A stretch of 64,000 nt of DNA, from contig CAIJHQ010000022.1 of assembly GCA_903820505.1 (NCBI GenBank), positions 60,397 to 124,396 on the forward strand. Direction: 5' to 3'. Made by a program: the position numbers and the translations under genes. Positions within the stretch are counted from its first letter, which is position 1; every line of letters begins with the position of its first letter. Positions 47,842 through 56,876 of this stretch are shown here, in pieces. The notes beneath the pieces are model-generated. The model was not told the origin of the DNA. It did no database searches and saw only the letters and a list, made by a program, of their open reading frames with translations. The DNA is from Candidatus Omnitrophota bacterium (GTDB taxonomy: Bacteria > Omnitrophota > Omnitrophia > Omnitrophales > Aquincolibacteriaceae).

Positions 47842-48498
47842 ATGAGCGATCCCTCCCGGGAGGCCTCCAGAGCACTGCTTCTTCAGGGCCTTCGGGCGTT
47901 TGACCGGAAAGAGACCGAGGGCTTGAAGGGCTGGATGGCCGGCGTGGACGAAGCCGGTCGCGGTCCTTTGGCCGGCCCCGTTGTTGCCGCTGCAGCAATC
48001 GTTCTGCATCCCGAATCCCTTCTAGGCGTTAACGATTCCAAAAAGCTCAGCGCTTCCCGGAGGGAAAAACTTTATAACGTGATCGCACGCTCCTGTCTCG
48101 TGGGGATCGGCGTTGTCGACGAAAAGCAGATCGACGAGATCAATATCTACGAAGCAACGCGGCTCGCGATGAAAAAAGCCGTGCTGAACCTTCCTCATAC
48201 GCCGGCGCTCGTCTTGATCGACGGGAACATGCGTCTCGATCTTCCTCTTGAACAAAAAAGCGTCATCCAAGGCGACCAAAAATCCATTAGCATTTCCGCC
48301 GCGTCCATCGTGGCGAAAGTTTTCCGGGACCACTGGATGCGCAAACTCCATGAACTTTATCCCGCCTACGCCTTTGCCGACCACAAGGGATACGGCACCG
48401 CCGCGCATCTCAAGGCCCTTTGCGAGGCCGGACCGTCGCCGGTGCACCGCCGGAGCTTCGCGCCTGTCCGGGAAGCCGCTCTGGGATCAAGGGCATGA
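47842..48498 (+). CDS. rnhB: Ribonuclease HII
   Basis: A 218-residue enzyme that removes ribonucleotides from DNA. The active-site signature is GVDEAGRGPLAGPVVAAA, where Asp and Glu bind metal. Later blocks are DSKKLSASRRE, LIDGN and SISAASIVAKVFRD. ATG follows GGGGAG. It overlaps yraN by ATGA. Confidence 0.95.
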   Translation: MSDPSREASRALLLQGLRAFDRKETEGLKGWMAGVDEAGRGPLAGPVVAAAAIVLHPESLLGVNDSKKLSASRREKLYNVIARSCLVGIGVVDEKQIDEINIYEATRLAMKKAVLNLPHTPALVLIDGNMRLDLPLEQKSVIQGDQKSISISAASIVAKVFRDHWMRKLHELYPAYAFADHKGYGTAAHLKALCEAGPSPVHRRSFAPVREAALGSRA

Positions 48499-48893
48499 GG
48501 CTTTCCCCGGACCCGAGGCCGTTCCGTTTTTCTTTGGGAGACCGCGGGGAAGTCGTGGCGTGCGAATTCCTCAGGAAGAACGGCTACGAAATCGTCGAAA
48601 AAAATTACAAGTGCGCGTTGGGCGAGATCGACGCAATCGCGAAACGGAAGGGTAGGATCGCTTTCATTGAGATCAAAACACGCTCCGGCCCGCAGTTTGG
48701 AACTCCTCAGGAAGCCGTGGATGCGAGGAAGCAGGAAAAACTTGCGAAGCTGGCCGACTGGTATCTGAAAGAGAAAAAAATCAAAGAAGCGCCGGTCTCA
48801 TTCGATGTGGTTGCGGTGACCTGGAAGGAAGGACAGCTGCCCGAGATGCGGCTGATCATGGACGCCTTCGGAAAAAAGGATGAAGCTTATTGA
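48495..48893 (+). CDS. yraN: UPF0102 family protein YraN (predicted endonuclease)
   Basis: A 132-residue protein with a PD-(D/E)XK nuclease core: RGEVVACEFLRKNGYEIVEKN, GEIDAIAK and IAFIEIKTR. Its role is uncertain, though the family often follows rnhB as here. The open frame extends upstream to 48420, but the ATG overlapping the rnhB stop gives the usual length. Confidence 0.88.
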   Translation: MRLSPDPRPFRFSLGDRGEVVACEFLRKNGYEIVEKNYKCALGEIDAIAKRKGRIAFIEIKTRSGPQFGTPQEAVDARKQEKLAKLADWYLKEKKIKEAPVSFDVVAVTWKEGQLPEMRLIMDAFGKKDEAY

Positions 48894-48961
48894 AAATAGT
48901 GCCGAAAGAGTGCAAAATACGCCGGCTCGTTCAGACAAGCTGAATTTAATCAGGATCCTAA

Positions 48962-50299
48962 ATGTTTCGCGAGAATAAATTGGAACAAAAGAAAGTTCTG
49001 CCGTTCTTCTGTCTCTGTCTTTTGGTCTTTGCTGCGTCAGTCCACGCGGAAGACAAGAAGACGGACTATTATGCGCCCCTCTATGCGAAGCCTCTTGCCA
49101 AAAGCCCTCTCAAGGACGCGGTGTCCCGGGTCATCGAGCTGCCCTTTAAGATCGCAAAGTGGCCCATCGATAAATCGCTGGTCCTTACCGAAAATTACCG
49201 TCTTGATAAGAAAACCCTGTGGATCTACGACCAGCTCATAGAAAATGGCGTGAAACCTCGCTTGGATTCCCTGGATTTTACGGGAGTACCCGCTTACGGC
49301 GCCGAATTCGACCTTGTCAGGATCGCGAGGCAAAAGGAGAGATTTCCCGATTTTATCGCGAAGAGCTGGGTCAATCACGGCGTAACCTCTTATTTTCAGG
49401 CTGGGGGCGAACTCGGGGCCCAGAGGATCGGCGAAACGGGGCTTCATGTCTCCAGCATCGTCCAGTACGAGAACCGGCGGGATGAGACATTCTACGGGAT
49501 CGGGCCGGACACCAGCCGCGGCGACAGCACTTCTTTTATAGAAGAAAAAACAAAGGTGGGCGCGAAGGCCGGGTATGAATTCTCCTCTTCCCTGGATGTT
49601 ACCGCCCAGGTCGATTACAACCACACGAACATCAAGAACCGCGGCCACGAAGGGAAGGGGGACATTACCCAGATCTTCGCCGGAGAAAATATCCCGGGCC
49701 TTCACGGCGACGCTTACATGGATTTTTCTATCGGGCTGGACCGGGACACCCGGGACAGCAAAGAAGACGCGACGAAAGGCAGCTATCAGAAGCTCCTCAT
49801 CAAATTCACGGAAGGCGTCGCGAGTTCCCCGGCGCGTTATTTCACATACCAGCTTGATACAGCGAAATATTTTCAGCTGGCCTCTCCGCGAAGGATCCTT
49901 GCGGCGCGGCTTTTCGGGGAATTCAACCAACGGGTGAACGGCGGGAACGTTCCCTTCTATGAGATGGCGAAACTGGGCGGCTCTGGGATGTTCCCCCGTC
50001 AGAGCCAGACATCGCGGGCCTTTGTTTACAACCGTTTCTTCGGGGAAAGCGCGATCCTCTTGAACCTTGAATACCGCTATACGGTTTGGCAGTACAAGGA
50101 ATTCAAGATGAAAACCGTTGTTTTTTTTGATGAAGGGCAGGTTTCCAAGGATTTTGCCACCTTCCGTCTCAACGGGTTCCGGGAATCCTACGGGACGGGA
50201 TTGCATCTGAGCTATTCGCAGCTGGTCCTGCTCAGTTTTAACGTGGCCCATGGGCGCGAAGGGACACAGTTCTATCTCGAGAACAAACTGGCTTTTTAA
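48962..50299 (+). CDS. Outer-membrane beta-barrel protein (BamA/TamA-like)
   Basis: A 445-residue protein with a signal peptide (VLPFFCLCLLVFAASVHA). The mature chain has alternating barrel strands and ends in a Phe after LENKLA, the usual C-terminal signature for BAM substrates. The last 250 residues resemble the Omp85 surface-antigen barrel, with GGSGMFPRQS in the region of the lid loop. Only a short N-terminal part precedes the barrel, with no clear POTRA repeats. It is 12 bases ahead of an exported kinase-fold protein, and they are likely partners. Function is unknown. Confidence 0.7.
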   Translation: MFRENKLEQKKVLPFFCLCLLVFAASVHAEDKKTDYYAPLYAKPLAKSPLKDAVSRVIELPFKIAKWPIDKSLVLTENYRLDKKTLWIYDQLIENGVKPRLDSLDFTGVPAYGAEFDLVRIARQKERFPDFIAKSWVNHGVTSYFQAGGELGAQRIGETGLHVSSIVQYENRRDETFYGIGPDTSRGDSTSFIEEKTKVGAKAGYEFSSSLDVTAQVDYNHTNIKNRGHEGKGDITQIFAGENIPGLHGDAYMDFSIGLDRDTRDSKEDATKGSYQKLLIKFTEGVASSPARYFTYQLDTAKYFQLASPRRILAARLFGEFNQRVNGGNVPFYEMAKLGGSGMFPRQSQTSRAFVYNRFFGESAILLNLEYRYTVWQYKEFKMKTVVFFDEGQVSKDFATFRLNGFRESYGTGLHLSYSQLVLLSFNVAHGREGTQFYLENKLAF

Positions 50300-50311
50300 G
50301 GCGAAAAAAAT

Positions 50312-51934
50312 ATGAAGATGAAAAAAACAGCGTTACAAGGGATCCTTGGGCTCGTGATAGGCCTCGTCGCCGCGGGAACCATGACTTTCGCGGGGGAAGC
50401 CGAAAAAATGGGCGAAGGCGAGACCACGCTCTACAAAGACATGTTCGATCAGGCCGCCTACAGCGAGGGCATGAATCAGCTCGACCTGGGGCGGTGGGGA
50501 CGCAGGATCACCCATAAGACGATCCCGTCCGCCGACATCAATATTTTTGATGAGGTCCCAGATTCTTCCTTTTTTACGAACCGCCATGCCCGGCAAAAAA
50601 TGTCCGCGGCTGAACTTGAAAAAGGTCCTCACCAGACCGACGGGCCGGACCTCAGCAAACCGCTGACCGTGCTTGGGGCGGAGCAGCAGGGATCTCACTA
50701 CGGGTTTGTCGTGGAGGACGCAAAAAAAGACCAGTATATCCTCCGGTTCGATCCGCAGGGCGCGGCAGAGCTCAATACCGCGGCGGAAGTGATCGGGGCC
50801 CGCTTTTATCACGCGCTCGGGTACAACGTTCCGCAGACGACGATCCTGTCGTTCGCCGCGGACCAATTAACGGCCGCTCCGGACGCGATCACGTGCGACA
50901 ACACGGGCTTTGCGAAAAAATTGACACAAACACTCCTGCAGCAATACCTGCTGTTCGTGCCGTTGCCGCAGGGGACTTACCGGGCGTCCGCCAGCAAAGT
51001 CCCGGCGGGAGGGGATGCCGGAACTTTCAGCTTCATGGGGCGGGGGAAGAAGAATCCCCAGGACATTGTGAACCATCGCGACCTTCGTGAGATCCGGGCC
51101 CTCGGGGTTTTCGCGGCCTGGCTGAACCATCACGAGATGCTCGAGAGCAATACGCGGGATGCGGCGGTGACCGAGAACGGGAAGACCGTTCTAAAACATT
51201 ACCTGACGGACTTTACGAACGCGCTCGGCGCGGCGACCGACGGGGCCAAAGAGCCAATGTTCGGCTATGAACATATGGTGGATTACGGAGAGACCTTCAA
51301 ATCGATCCTGGGGCTCGGTTTTTGGGAAAGCCCGTGGCAGAAAAAGTGGAAACGCGCCGGAGAAAAAACAATTTCACCCGCGGTGGGATATTTCAGCAAC
51401 GATCTTTTCGATCCCGCGAAATACAAGAACCTGCTTCCCTATGAGGCCTTTCGTCTGGTCACGCGGGCGGACGGTTTCTGGGCCGCCAAGAGCATGATGA
51501 GTTTTTCAGACGAGGACATAAGGGCCATGGTCAGGGCCGGGAAGTACGGCCGGTCTGAGGACGAGGATTATATCGTGAAGACCTTGAGCGAACGCCGGGA
51601 CATTATCGCCAAGTACTGGTTTTCCAGGGTCAGCCCTCTGGACCAGTTCGTTTTTTCGGGAACCGAGCTGTCCTTTAAAGACCTCGCGGTGGCTTACGGG
51701 TTCGTTCCCCGGGAAGGGACCCTTTATCGGACAGAGGTGGTCTCGGGCAAGAAAAAGATCACCGTTCTGGAAACGGCCGAGCCCGTTGTAAAACTCCAGC
51801 CCGAATGGTTGGCCGGGAACTCCGCGATAAAACTTGTGATCCGGACCTTGCGTCCGTCCTCTAAAAAAGCAGACCCCTCAGTGACGGTCCTGCTGAACGC
51901 TTCCGGCGTTCAGGGGATCCGCCATGAAGACTGA
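50312..51934 (+). CDS. Exported protein with kinase-like-fold motifs
   Basis: A 540-residue protein with a signal peptide (KMKKTALQGILGLVIGLVAA, cleavage near TMTFA). The stretch YILRFDPQGAAELNTAAEVI followed by ARFYHALGYNVPQT resembles the Lys and helix region of HipA/PI3K-like folds. HRDLREIRALGVFAAWLNHHE followed by SNTRD resembles a catalytic loop, and YLTDFTNALG a metal-binding Asp. I do not recognise a named family. The link with the preceding barrel protein suggests a periplasmic or surface job. Activity is unproven; the fold call is an inference from these motifs. Confidence 0.55.
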   Translation: MKMKKTALQGILGLVIGLVAAGTMTFAGEAEKMGEGETTLYKDMFDQAAYSEGMNQLDLGRWGRRITHKTIPSADINIFDEVPDSSFFTNRHARQKMSAAELEKGPHQTDGPDLSKPLTVLGAEQQGSHYGFVVEDAKKDQYILRFDPQGAAELNTAAEVIGARFYHALGYNVPQTTILSFAADQLTAAPDAITCDNTGFAKKLTQTLLQQYLLFVPLPQGTYRASASKVPAGGDAGTFSFMGRGKKNPQDIVNHRDLREIRALGVFAAWLNHHEMLESNTRDAAVTENGKTVLKHYLTDFTNALGAATDGAKEPMFGYEHMVDYGETFKSILGLGFWESPWQKKWKRAGEKTISPAVGYFSNDLFDPAKYKNLLPYEAFRLVTRADGFWAAKSMMSFSDEDIRAMVRAGKYGRSEDEDYIVKTLSERRDIIAKYWFSRVSPLDQFVFSGTELSFKDLAVAYGFVPREGTLYRTEVVSGKKKITVLETAEPVVKLQPEWLAGNSAIKLVIRTLRPSSKKADPSVTVLLNASGVQGIRHED

Positions 51935-51985
51935 TCGGAACACCCCAAACCCTTCTTCTCGCGCTTTCGGGATTTTTCCGGAAAA

Positions 51986-54268
51986 CTAGACCGGCTGGGC
52001 CTGTGTCAACGGCAGGGTGAACGAAAAAACACTTCCTTTCTTATAAACGGATTCCAACGAGATCGTTCCGCGATGCTGCTCGACGATTTTCTTTGAAATG
52101 GCGAGACCGAGGCCGGTCCCTCCCGGGGCGACAAGCTTGGCGGACTCAAGCTGTCCGAACTTCCTGAAAAGCTTGGGAAGGTCGGCTTGTTGGACGCCAA
52201 TGCCGGTGTCCTCAACCGAGATTTTGACGCCCTGGTCGCAAAGGGATGAGGAGAGAGTAATTCCTCCGCGGGACGTGAATTTGACGGCGTTCTGAATGAG
52301 ATTGATAAGGACCTGAGCGATCTTATCGTGGTCCATCTCGACCTCGGGAAGATTTTCCTGAAGCGCCAGCCGGAAGGACAGGCCTTTTTCTTCTATCGTG
52401 GGGCGCGTCGTTTCCCCGACTTCTCGGAGCAGTTCGTTCAGGTCGGTTTTTTGTATGTCAAAGACAACGACACCGGCCTCGAACTTATGAAAAGCCAACA
52501 CGCCGTTGATCAAACGGGCCAGACGGTCAATGCAGCGCCTTGAAATGCTTAAGACTTCCCTCTGCTCTTCATTCAGTTCCCCGGTGAGTTCCTCGAGCAC
52601 GATGCTGATCCCTTCTTTGACCGAGTGGATCGGCGTGCGCAGTTCATGGGAGACCATTTGAATGAGGTCGGATTTGATCTCGAGCGATTCTCTGTATTTT
52701 TGTTCGGAGACGTCCCTCGTAAAACAATAAAGGCCCTCGGTTTTCTTGTCCTTGTCCAGGATCCGGACGAAGACGGCATACTGGTGGAAGATCGAGCCGT
52801 CCTTTTTAATGGCCTTAACCTCCGTTTCCGCTTTTCCTTTCGCCATCATTTCATCCAGCGAGGCCCTGGCCCTGTCGTGATCCTCGGGGCAGAGCGTAGC
52901 GATATAATTAAGGCCGACGAGCTCCTCCTGGGAATAGCCCAGCATAAGGGCGTAAGCCTTGTTCGCGCTCAGGAATTTCATGTTCATGTCAAGCCTCGCG
53001 ACACCGTCCAGGGCGTTTTCCATGGCCATGGAAAGTTCGCGCATCTTTTGTTCCGCATGGAGCTGTTCCGTAATATCTTCCGAGATCCCGAGCAGATAAG
53101 TCGGGCGCCCCTGCGGGTCCATGATGGGGATCTTTTTCGTGTGAAGAAGGCGGACGCCTTTTTTTCGGGTATGGATGGGTTCTTCGGGAATGTCCAGAAG
53201 CTCTTTTCCCAGGATCGTTTTCCGGTCTTTCGCGGTGAAAAAATCGGCCTCTTCTTGGGTGAAAAAATCATAATCGTTCTTTCCGAGCAGCTCGTTCCGG
53301 CTTTGGCCGACCAATTCTTCTCCCGCACGGTTAAAAAGGACAAAGCGGAGTTCCTCCGCGTCCTTGATGAATATCATATTGGGGATATTTTCGATGATGG
53401 AATCCAGAAAGGCATTGGTTTTCCGGAGTTCCTGTTCCGCGCGGATGCGTTCGTCGATCTGCTGGCGGAGCTTCTTGTTGGAGTCCTCAAGCTCCAAGGC
53501 GTTCTGTCTCAAGGCGTCGGTCCTTTCGGCGACGATCTTTTCCAGCGCCTCGTTCGTTGTTTCGAGTTGGCCCAGGGAACGAGCGATCTTCTCCGACGCG
53601 GGCAGAAAAATAAAAATACCGATCAAGGCAAGGCAGAGGAGCGTCATCGCGGAAAGCGCGATGCCGAGCTTCCGGAGCGATTCGACTCGGCCCTGGTTCT
53701 TTTTCTGGTAGGTCCGGATCGCCTCCTGGAAGATAGAGATCAGCCGAAGGCTTTGTTTTTGAAGGAGCTGGAGACGCGGATTCTCGGAACTCATGCGGAT
53801 CGGATCGTTCATCATGAACGATTTGATGGAAGCTATATATCCTTCGACTTCCCCGTTCAGAGGGGTCTGGGCGTTGAGATAAAGCCGCCGGATCTTTGGA
53901 TCGATAGGCCGGGAAATTTTCGGGGCGGAAACGTTTTGTCCGTCCGCCGTTCTGTCCAAAACGAAAAGCTCCCCCAAAGCGGTACGAATGCTTTGCCGCA
54001 GGGCTTTTCTTTCCTGGACGTTGATGGATTGGGCGTAAAGAGAGGTCGAGAACATGATCTGCTGGGTCAGTCTGAGCTGGTTCTCGAAAAAGGCGATGAT
54101 CTCGATGTTGTTTTTTGCGAGATTAATCTGGTGGTTTTGGAGCAGAAAATTCGCGAGGGTGAAGAGCCCCAGGAATGCGAGCGTCAGCGCCAATCTGAGA
54201 CTCGTGGCAAAGGCGACGGAAGCGGACCCCTTCTTTTCAGGGGGCTTTTTCGCGGCGGTTTTTTCCAT
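51986..54268 (-). CDS. Membrane sensor histidine kinase with two PAS domains
   Basis: A 760-residue kinase. Two membrane segments (about 24-42 and 205-225) bracket a mostly helical periplasmic sensor, and a coiled coil follows. Two PAS domains (about 280-395 and 400-515) come before HisKA with phosphate-accepting His541 in MVSHELRTPIHSVKEG. The HATPase shows NLIQNAVKFT, EDTGIGVQ and GGTGLGLAISKKI. It reads toward the exported protein gene and is followed upstream by a receiver gene, also on the minus strand, 60 bases away. Probable partner: the receiver at 54330-54791. Confidence 0.9.
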   Translation of the reverse strand: MEKTAAKKPPEKKGSASVAFATSLRLALTLAFLGLFTLANFLLQNHQINLAKNNIEIIAFFENQLRLTQQIMFSTSLYAQSINVQERKALRQSIRTALGELFVLDRTADGQNVSAPKISRPIDPKIRRLYLNAQTPLNGEVEGYIASIKSFMMNDPIRMSSENPRLQLLQKQSLRLISIFQEAIRTYQKKNQGRVESLRKLGIALSAMTLLCLALIGIFIFLPASEKIARSLGQLETTNEALEKIVAERTDALRQNALELEDSNKKLRQQIDERIRAEQELRKTNAFLDSIIENIPNMIFIKDAEELRFVLFNRAGEELVGQSRNELLGKNDYDFFTQEEADFFTAKDRKTILGKELLDIPEEPIHTRKKGVRLLHTKKIPIMDPQGRPTYLLGISEDITEQLHAEQKMRELSMAMENALDGVARLDMNMKFLSANKAYALMLGYSQEELVGLNYIATLCPEDHDRARASLDEMMAKGKAETEVKAIKKDGSIFHQYAVFVRILDKDKKTEGLYCFTRDVSEQKYRESLEIKSDLIQMVSHELRTPIHSVKEGISIVLEELTGELNEEQREVLSISRRCIDRLARLINGVLAFHKFEAGVVVFDIQKTDLNELLREVGETTRPTIEEKGLSFRLALQENLPEVEMDHDKIAQVLINLIQNAVKFTSRGGITLSSSLCDQGVKISVEDTGIGVQQADLPKLFRKFGQLESAKLVAPGGTGLGLAISKKIVEQHRGTISLESVYKKGSVFSFTLPLTQAQPV

Positions 54269-54329
54269 GGCTTAAGCTCTCATTCCTGAAGAAGGTCCCC
54301 GGTCGTTTTTGGGGTCCTCCCGGAGCGTA

Positions 54330-54791
54330 TTATGTCTGGATCTCCGGGATAATGCGCCTGATCGCCGCCAGAAGATCGTTGAAATCGTAGGGCTTTGTAA
54401 GATAGGCATCGGCGCCTATGACCTTTCCGAGAACCTTGTCAACGACGGAGTCTTTGCCCGTAAGCATGATCACGGGGATCTTGGCGATCTGTTCATCGAA
54501 ACTTTCACGGATCGCTTTGCAGACCTCTTCGCCGGGCAGTTTCGGAAGCATGAGGTCCAGGATGACAAGGTCCGGCAGGGTGGACATCACTTCCTGGAGA
54601 CCGGCCATCCCGTCGGCGGCGGCGGAAACATCGAAGCCCAATTTCTTCAACCGGAGCCCGAGAAACTTGCTGGCGCTGTCCTCATCTTCGATGATGAGAA
54701 CCCTTTTTTTCCGGGCCGAAGGCTGTTGCGCGGCGGCAAGATCCTCCGGGCCGGCATTGTGAGGGACATCATTTGCTGCATCGGCGGTCAT
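54330..54791 (-). CDS. Single-domain response regulator
   Basis: A 153-residue protein with a 35-residue tail at the N terminus and then a CheY-like receiver. The phosphate acceptor is the second Asp of VILDLMLPKLPG; acidic residues in IIEDEDS, Thr in MLTGKD and Lys in TKPYDF are all present. There is no output domain. The open frame extends to 54956, but ATG 54791 is more likely given the low-quality upstream part. It lies just upstream of the PAS kinase, so they likely work together. Confidence 0.85.
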   Translation of the reverse strand: MTADAANDVPHNAGPEDLAAAQQPSARKKRVLIIEDEDSASKFLGLRLKKLGFDVSAAADGMAGLQEVMSTLPDLVILDLMLPKLPGEEVCKAIRESFDEQIAKIPVIMLTGKDSVVDKVLGKVIGADAYLTKPYDFNDLLAAIRRIIPEIQT

Positions 54792-55002
54792 ATTTTCATC
54801 TTTCTTTTTCAAACCATACCGTTGTATTCGTAAAAGGGCGTTGAGGGCGAAGCTGCCGTCCATACTAAAAGAAGATTTATTAAACTCTTTTGGAGTATAC
54901 CCTTCCGGTTGACAAAAAGCAAACGGCAACGCCTTTTCCCGGGAAATCCGGAGCAAATGTCACAAAAAACTCCCCCAATCATAACTTATTGCAGAGGGAT
55001 CT

Positions 55003-56652
55003 CTAAGCGGGCTCGCCCCAGAGGAATCCCTGAGCGTATTGGACGCCAAAAGACTTGAGGACCTCAAGATCCTGGCGGTTTTCGACACCCTCGGCGATGA
55101 TCTTGGCATTGAGGCTCGCGACGACGTTCAACAGCCTCCGGAGCATTTCCCTGAGACCTTTGTCGTGGCTGACACCTTTGACGAGTTTTTTATCGATCTT
55201 GATCACGTCCGGCTGAAGGACGATCAGGCTTTCCAGGGAACTCCGGCCGAAACCCAGATCATCGATCGCGACACGCACACCGCGTTTCTTCCATTGGTTG
55301 ACCACGCCCAGCAGATAGGAGGGGTCTCCCAGGATCTGCTGTTCGCTGATCTCCACGTAATAATTGCCGCAAAGATTCCCCGGAGGGAAGAGCCGGTCGA
55401 AGTATTCTGGTTGCAGACCGGCCATCGTCGAAGGAAAAAGATTCACGTGTTTTTCGCACTGGGCCGGGATCCCGTGGGAAGCCGCCATGGATACCTCGAG
55501 GCACCGGTGGTCCACCAGGGTGAGAATGTTATTTTCCTGGCTGAGGTTCAGGAACTCGTCCGGCATTTCAAACCCCGGGATGTTCGTGCGCGTGAGGAAC
55601 TCATAACCGACCATTTTTTCCTGCGCCAGGTCCCAGATCGGCTGCTTGACGGAGCGGAAACAAAGACCCAGTTTCAGGATTTCAAGCACGTCTTCCGGCC
55701 GTTTCTCGAGACCTTCTCCGAAAGTAATGCGGTTCTTACCGAGTTGTTTGCTTTTTGCGAGTGCCATATGGGTCTCTTCAAGAAGTTTTTCGATCGACAG
55801 CCGAGGCTGCGCCACATTCACGACCCCGAGGCTTGCCGTGGTCTTGATCACCTGTCCTCCGGAAGACACGACCGGACTGCGGTTGATCGCGAGGCGGATC
55901 CTTTCGGAAAAGAGGGTCGCTTCGGCCGGCCGGGTATTGGGGAGCAGGATGATGAACTCATCTCCGCCGACCCTGGAAACGTAATCCGTGGCCCGCGCGG
56001 TATTTCTCAGGACTTTGGCGACTTCCTGGAGAACGATATCGCCGACCGCGTGACCAAAGGTATCATTCACGGGCTTAAAATTGTCCAGGTCCAGAAGGAT
56101 CACGACCAGGTTCGAACCTTCGCGGCCGGAGATGTGGAGTTCCCGGGAAAGCACACGTTGGAGGCCGCGCCTGTTCAGGAGATGGGTAAGGGGGTCCAGG
56201 AAAGAAAGTTTTTCAAGGCGTTCGTTGAGCTCTTGCACCTGTTTTTTTTGCTCATGGCGCTCGACGGCGTATTTGAGGATCCGGACAAGGATCTTCCTGT
56301 CGGCGCTCCCTTTGACCACATAGTCCTGGGCGCCTTTTTTGACCGCGGTGAGCGCGAGAGTTTCGTCATCCACGCCGCTCAGGATCACGAACGGGGTGTG
56401 GGGCGCTGCTTCCGCGAGACGGTCGAAAGTGGCGATCCCGTGGCTGTCCGGCAATCCAAGGTCCAGGAGGACCAGATCAAACGGTTGTTCTCGGAGGAGC
56501 CGAAGGGCTTCCTGAAGGGTCGGGGCGGTCTCGGTCTCAAAAGAGGTTTCCTGGGAGGCATGGAGGCTAATCCCGAGGACATTAGAAAAATCGGCATCGT
56601 CCTCCACTAAAAGCACTTTGATGCGCGATTTCGGGCTTGTTTCATGGAACAT
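55003..56652 (-). CDS. Response regulator with GGDEF and EAL domains
   Basis: A 549-residue c-di-GMP protein. Receiver: VLLVEDDADFS, acceptor Asp in LVLLDLGLPDSHG. A short coiled coil leads to GGDEF with LTHLLNRRGL and the intact RVGGDEFIILL. The EAL domain has YEFLTR instead of YEALSR; the later metal and catalytic residues in VNLFPST, EISEQ, AIDDLGFGRSS and IKIDKKLV are kept, as is AEGVENRQDLEVL. It may both make and break c-di-GMP. A TTG at 56703 would extend it by 17 residues, but ATG 56652 is preferred. Confidence 0.9.
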   Translation of the reverse strand: MFHETSPKSRIKVLLVEDDADFSNVLGISLHASQETSFETETAPTLQEALRLLREQPFDLVLLDLGLPDSHGIATFDRLAEAAPHTPFVILSGVDDETLALTAVKKGAQDYVVKGSADRKILVRILKYAVERHEQKKQVQELNERLEKLSFLDPLTHLLNRRGLQRVLSRELHISGREGSNLVVILLDLDNFKPVNDTFGHAVGDIVLQEVAKVLRNTARATDYVSRVGGDEFIILLPNTRPAEATLFSERIRLAINRSPVVSSGGQVIKTTASLGVVNVAQPRLSIEKLLEETHMALAKSKQLGKNRITFGEGLEKRPEDVLEILKLGLCFRSVKQPIWDLAQEKMVGYEFLTRTNIPGFEMPDEFLNLSQENNILTLVDHRCLEVSMAASHGIPAQCEKHVNLFPSTMAGLQPEYFDRLFPPGNLCGNYYVEISEQQILGDPSYLLGVVNQWKKRGVRVAIDDLGFGRSSLESLIVLQPDVIKIDKKLVKGVSHDKGLREMLRRLLNVVASLNAKIIAEGVENRQDLEVLKSFGVQYAQGFLWGEPA

Positions 56653-56876
56653 AACAGCCGCCCTTCGGAGGTTTTCGTCCGCCGTGCGTTTAAAAGCCAA
56701 CAAAAGACCCGCAGCTGACTATACCATCGAACAAAGCATAAAGCAATTGCGCACCCGCTCTTTTTTCCCAAAATCCTCAAATTTTCGTTGGATATTATGA
56801 AGGCAGAGGGATATATTAAAGAAAACGTCGCGGCAGGGATTTCGGGCCGTTTCTCGGCGGCTTTTGCGAGGAAAAT

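Noticed and set aside
52625..54289. 554-residue open frame opposite the PAS kinase
   Set aside because: Antisense shadow of a clear histidine kinase.
55039..56610. 523-residue open frame opposite the GGDEF-EAL gene
   Set aside because: Antisense shadow; the other strand has intact catalytic motifs.
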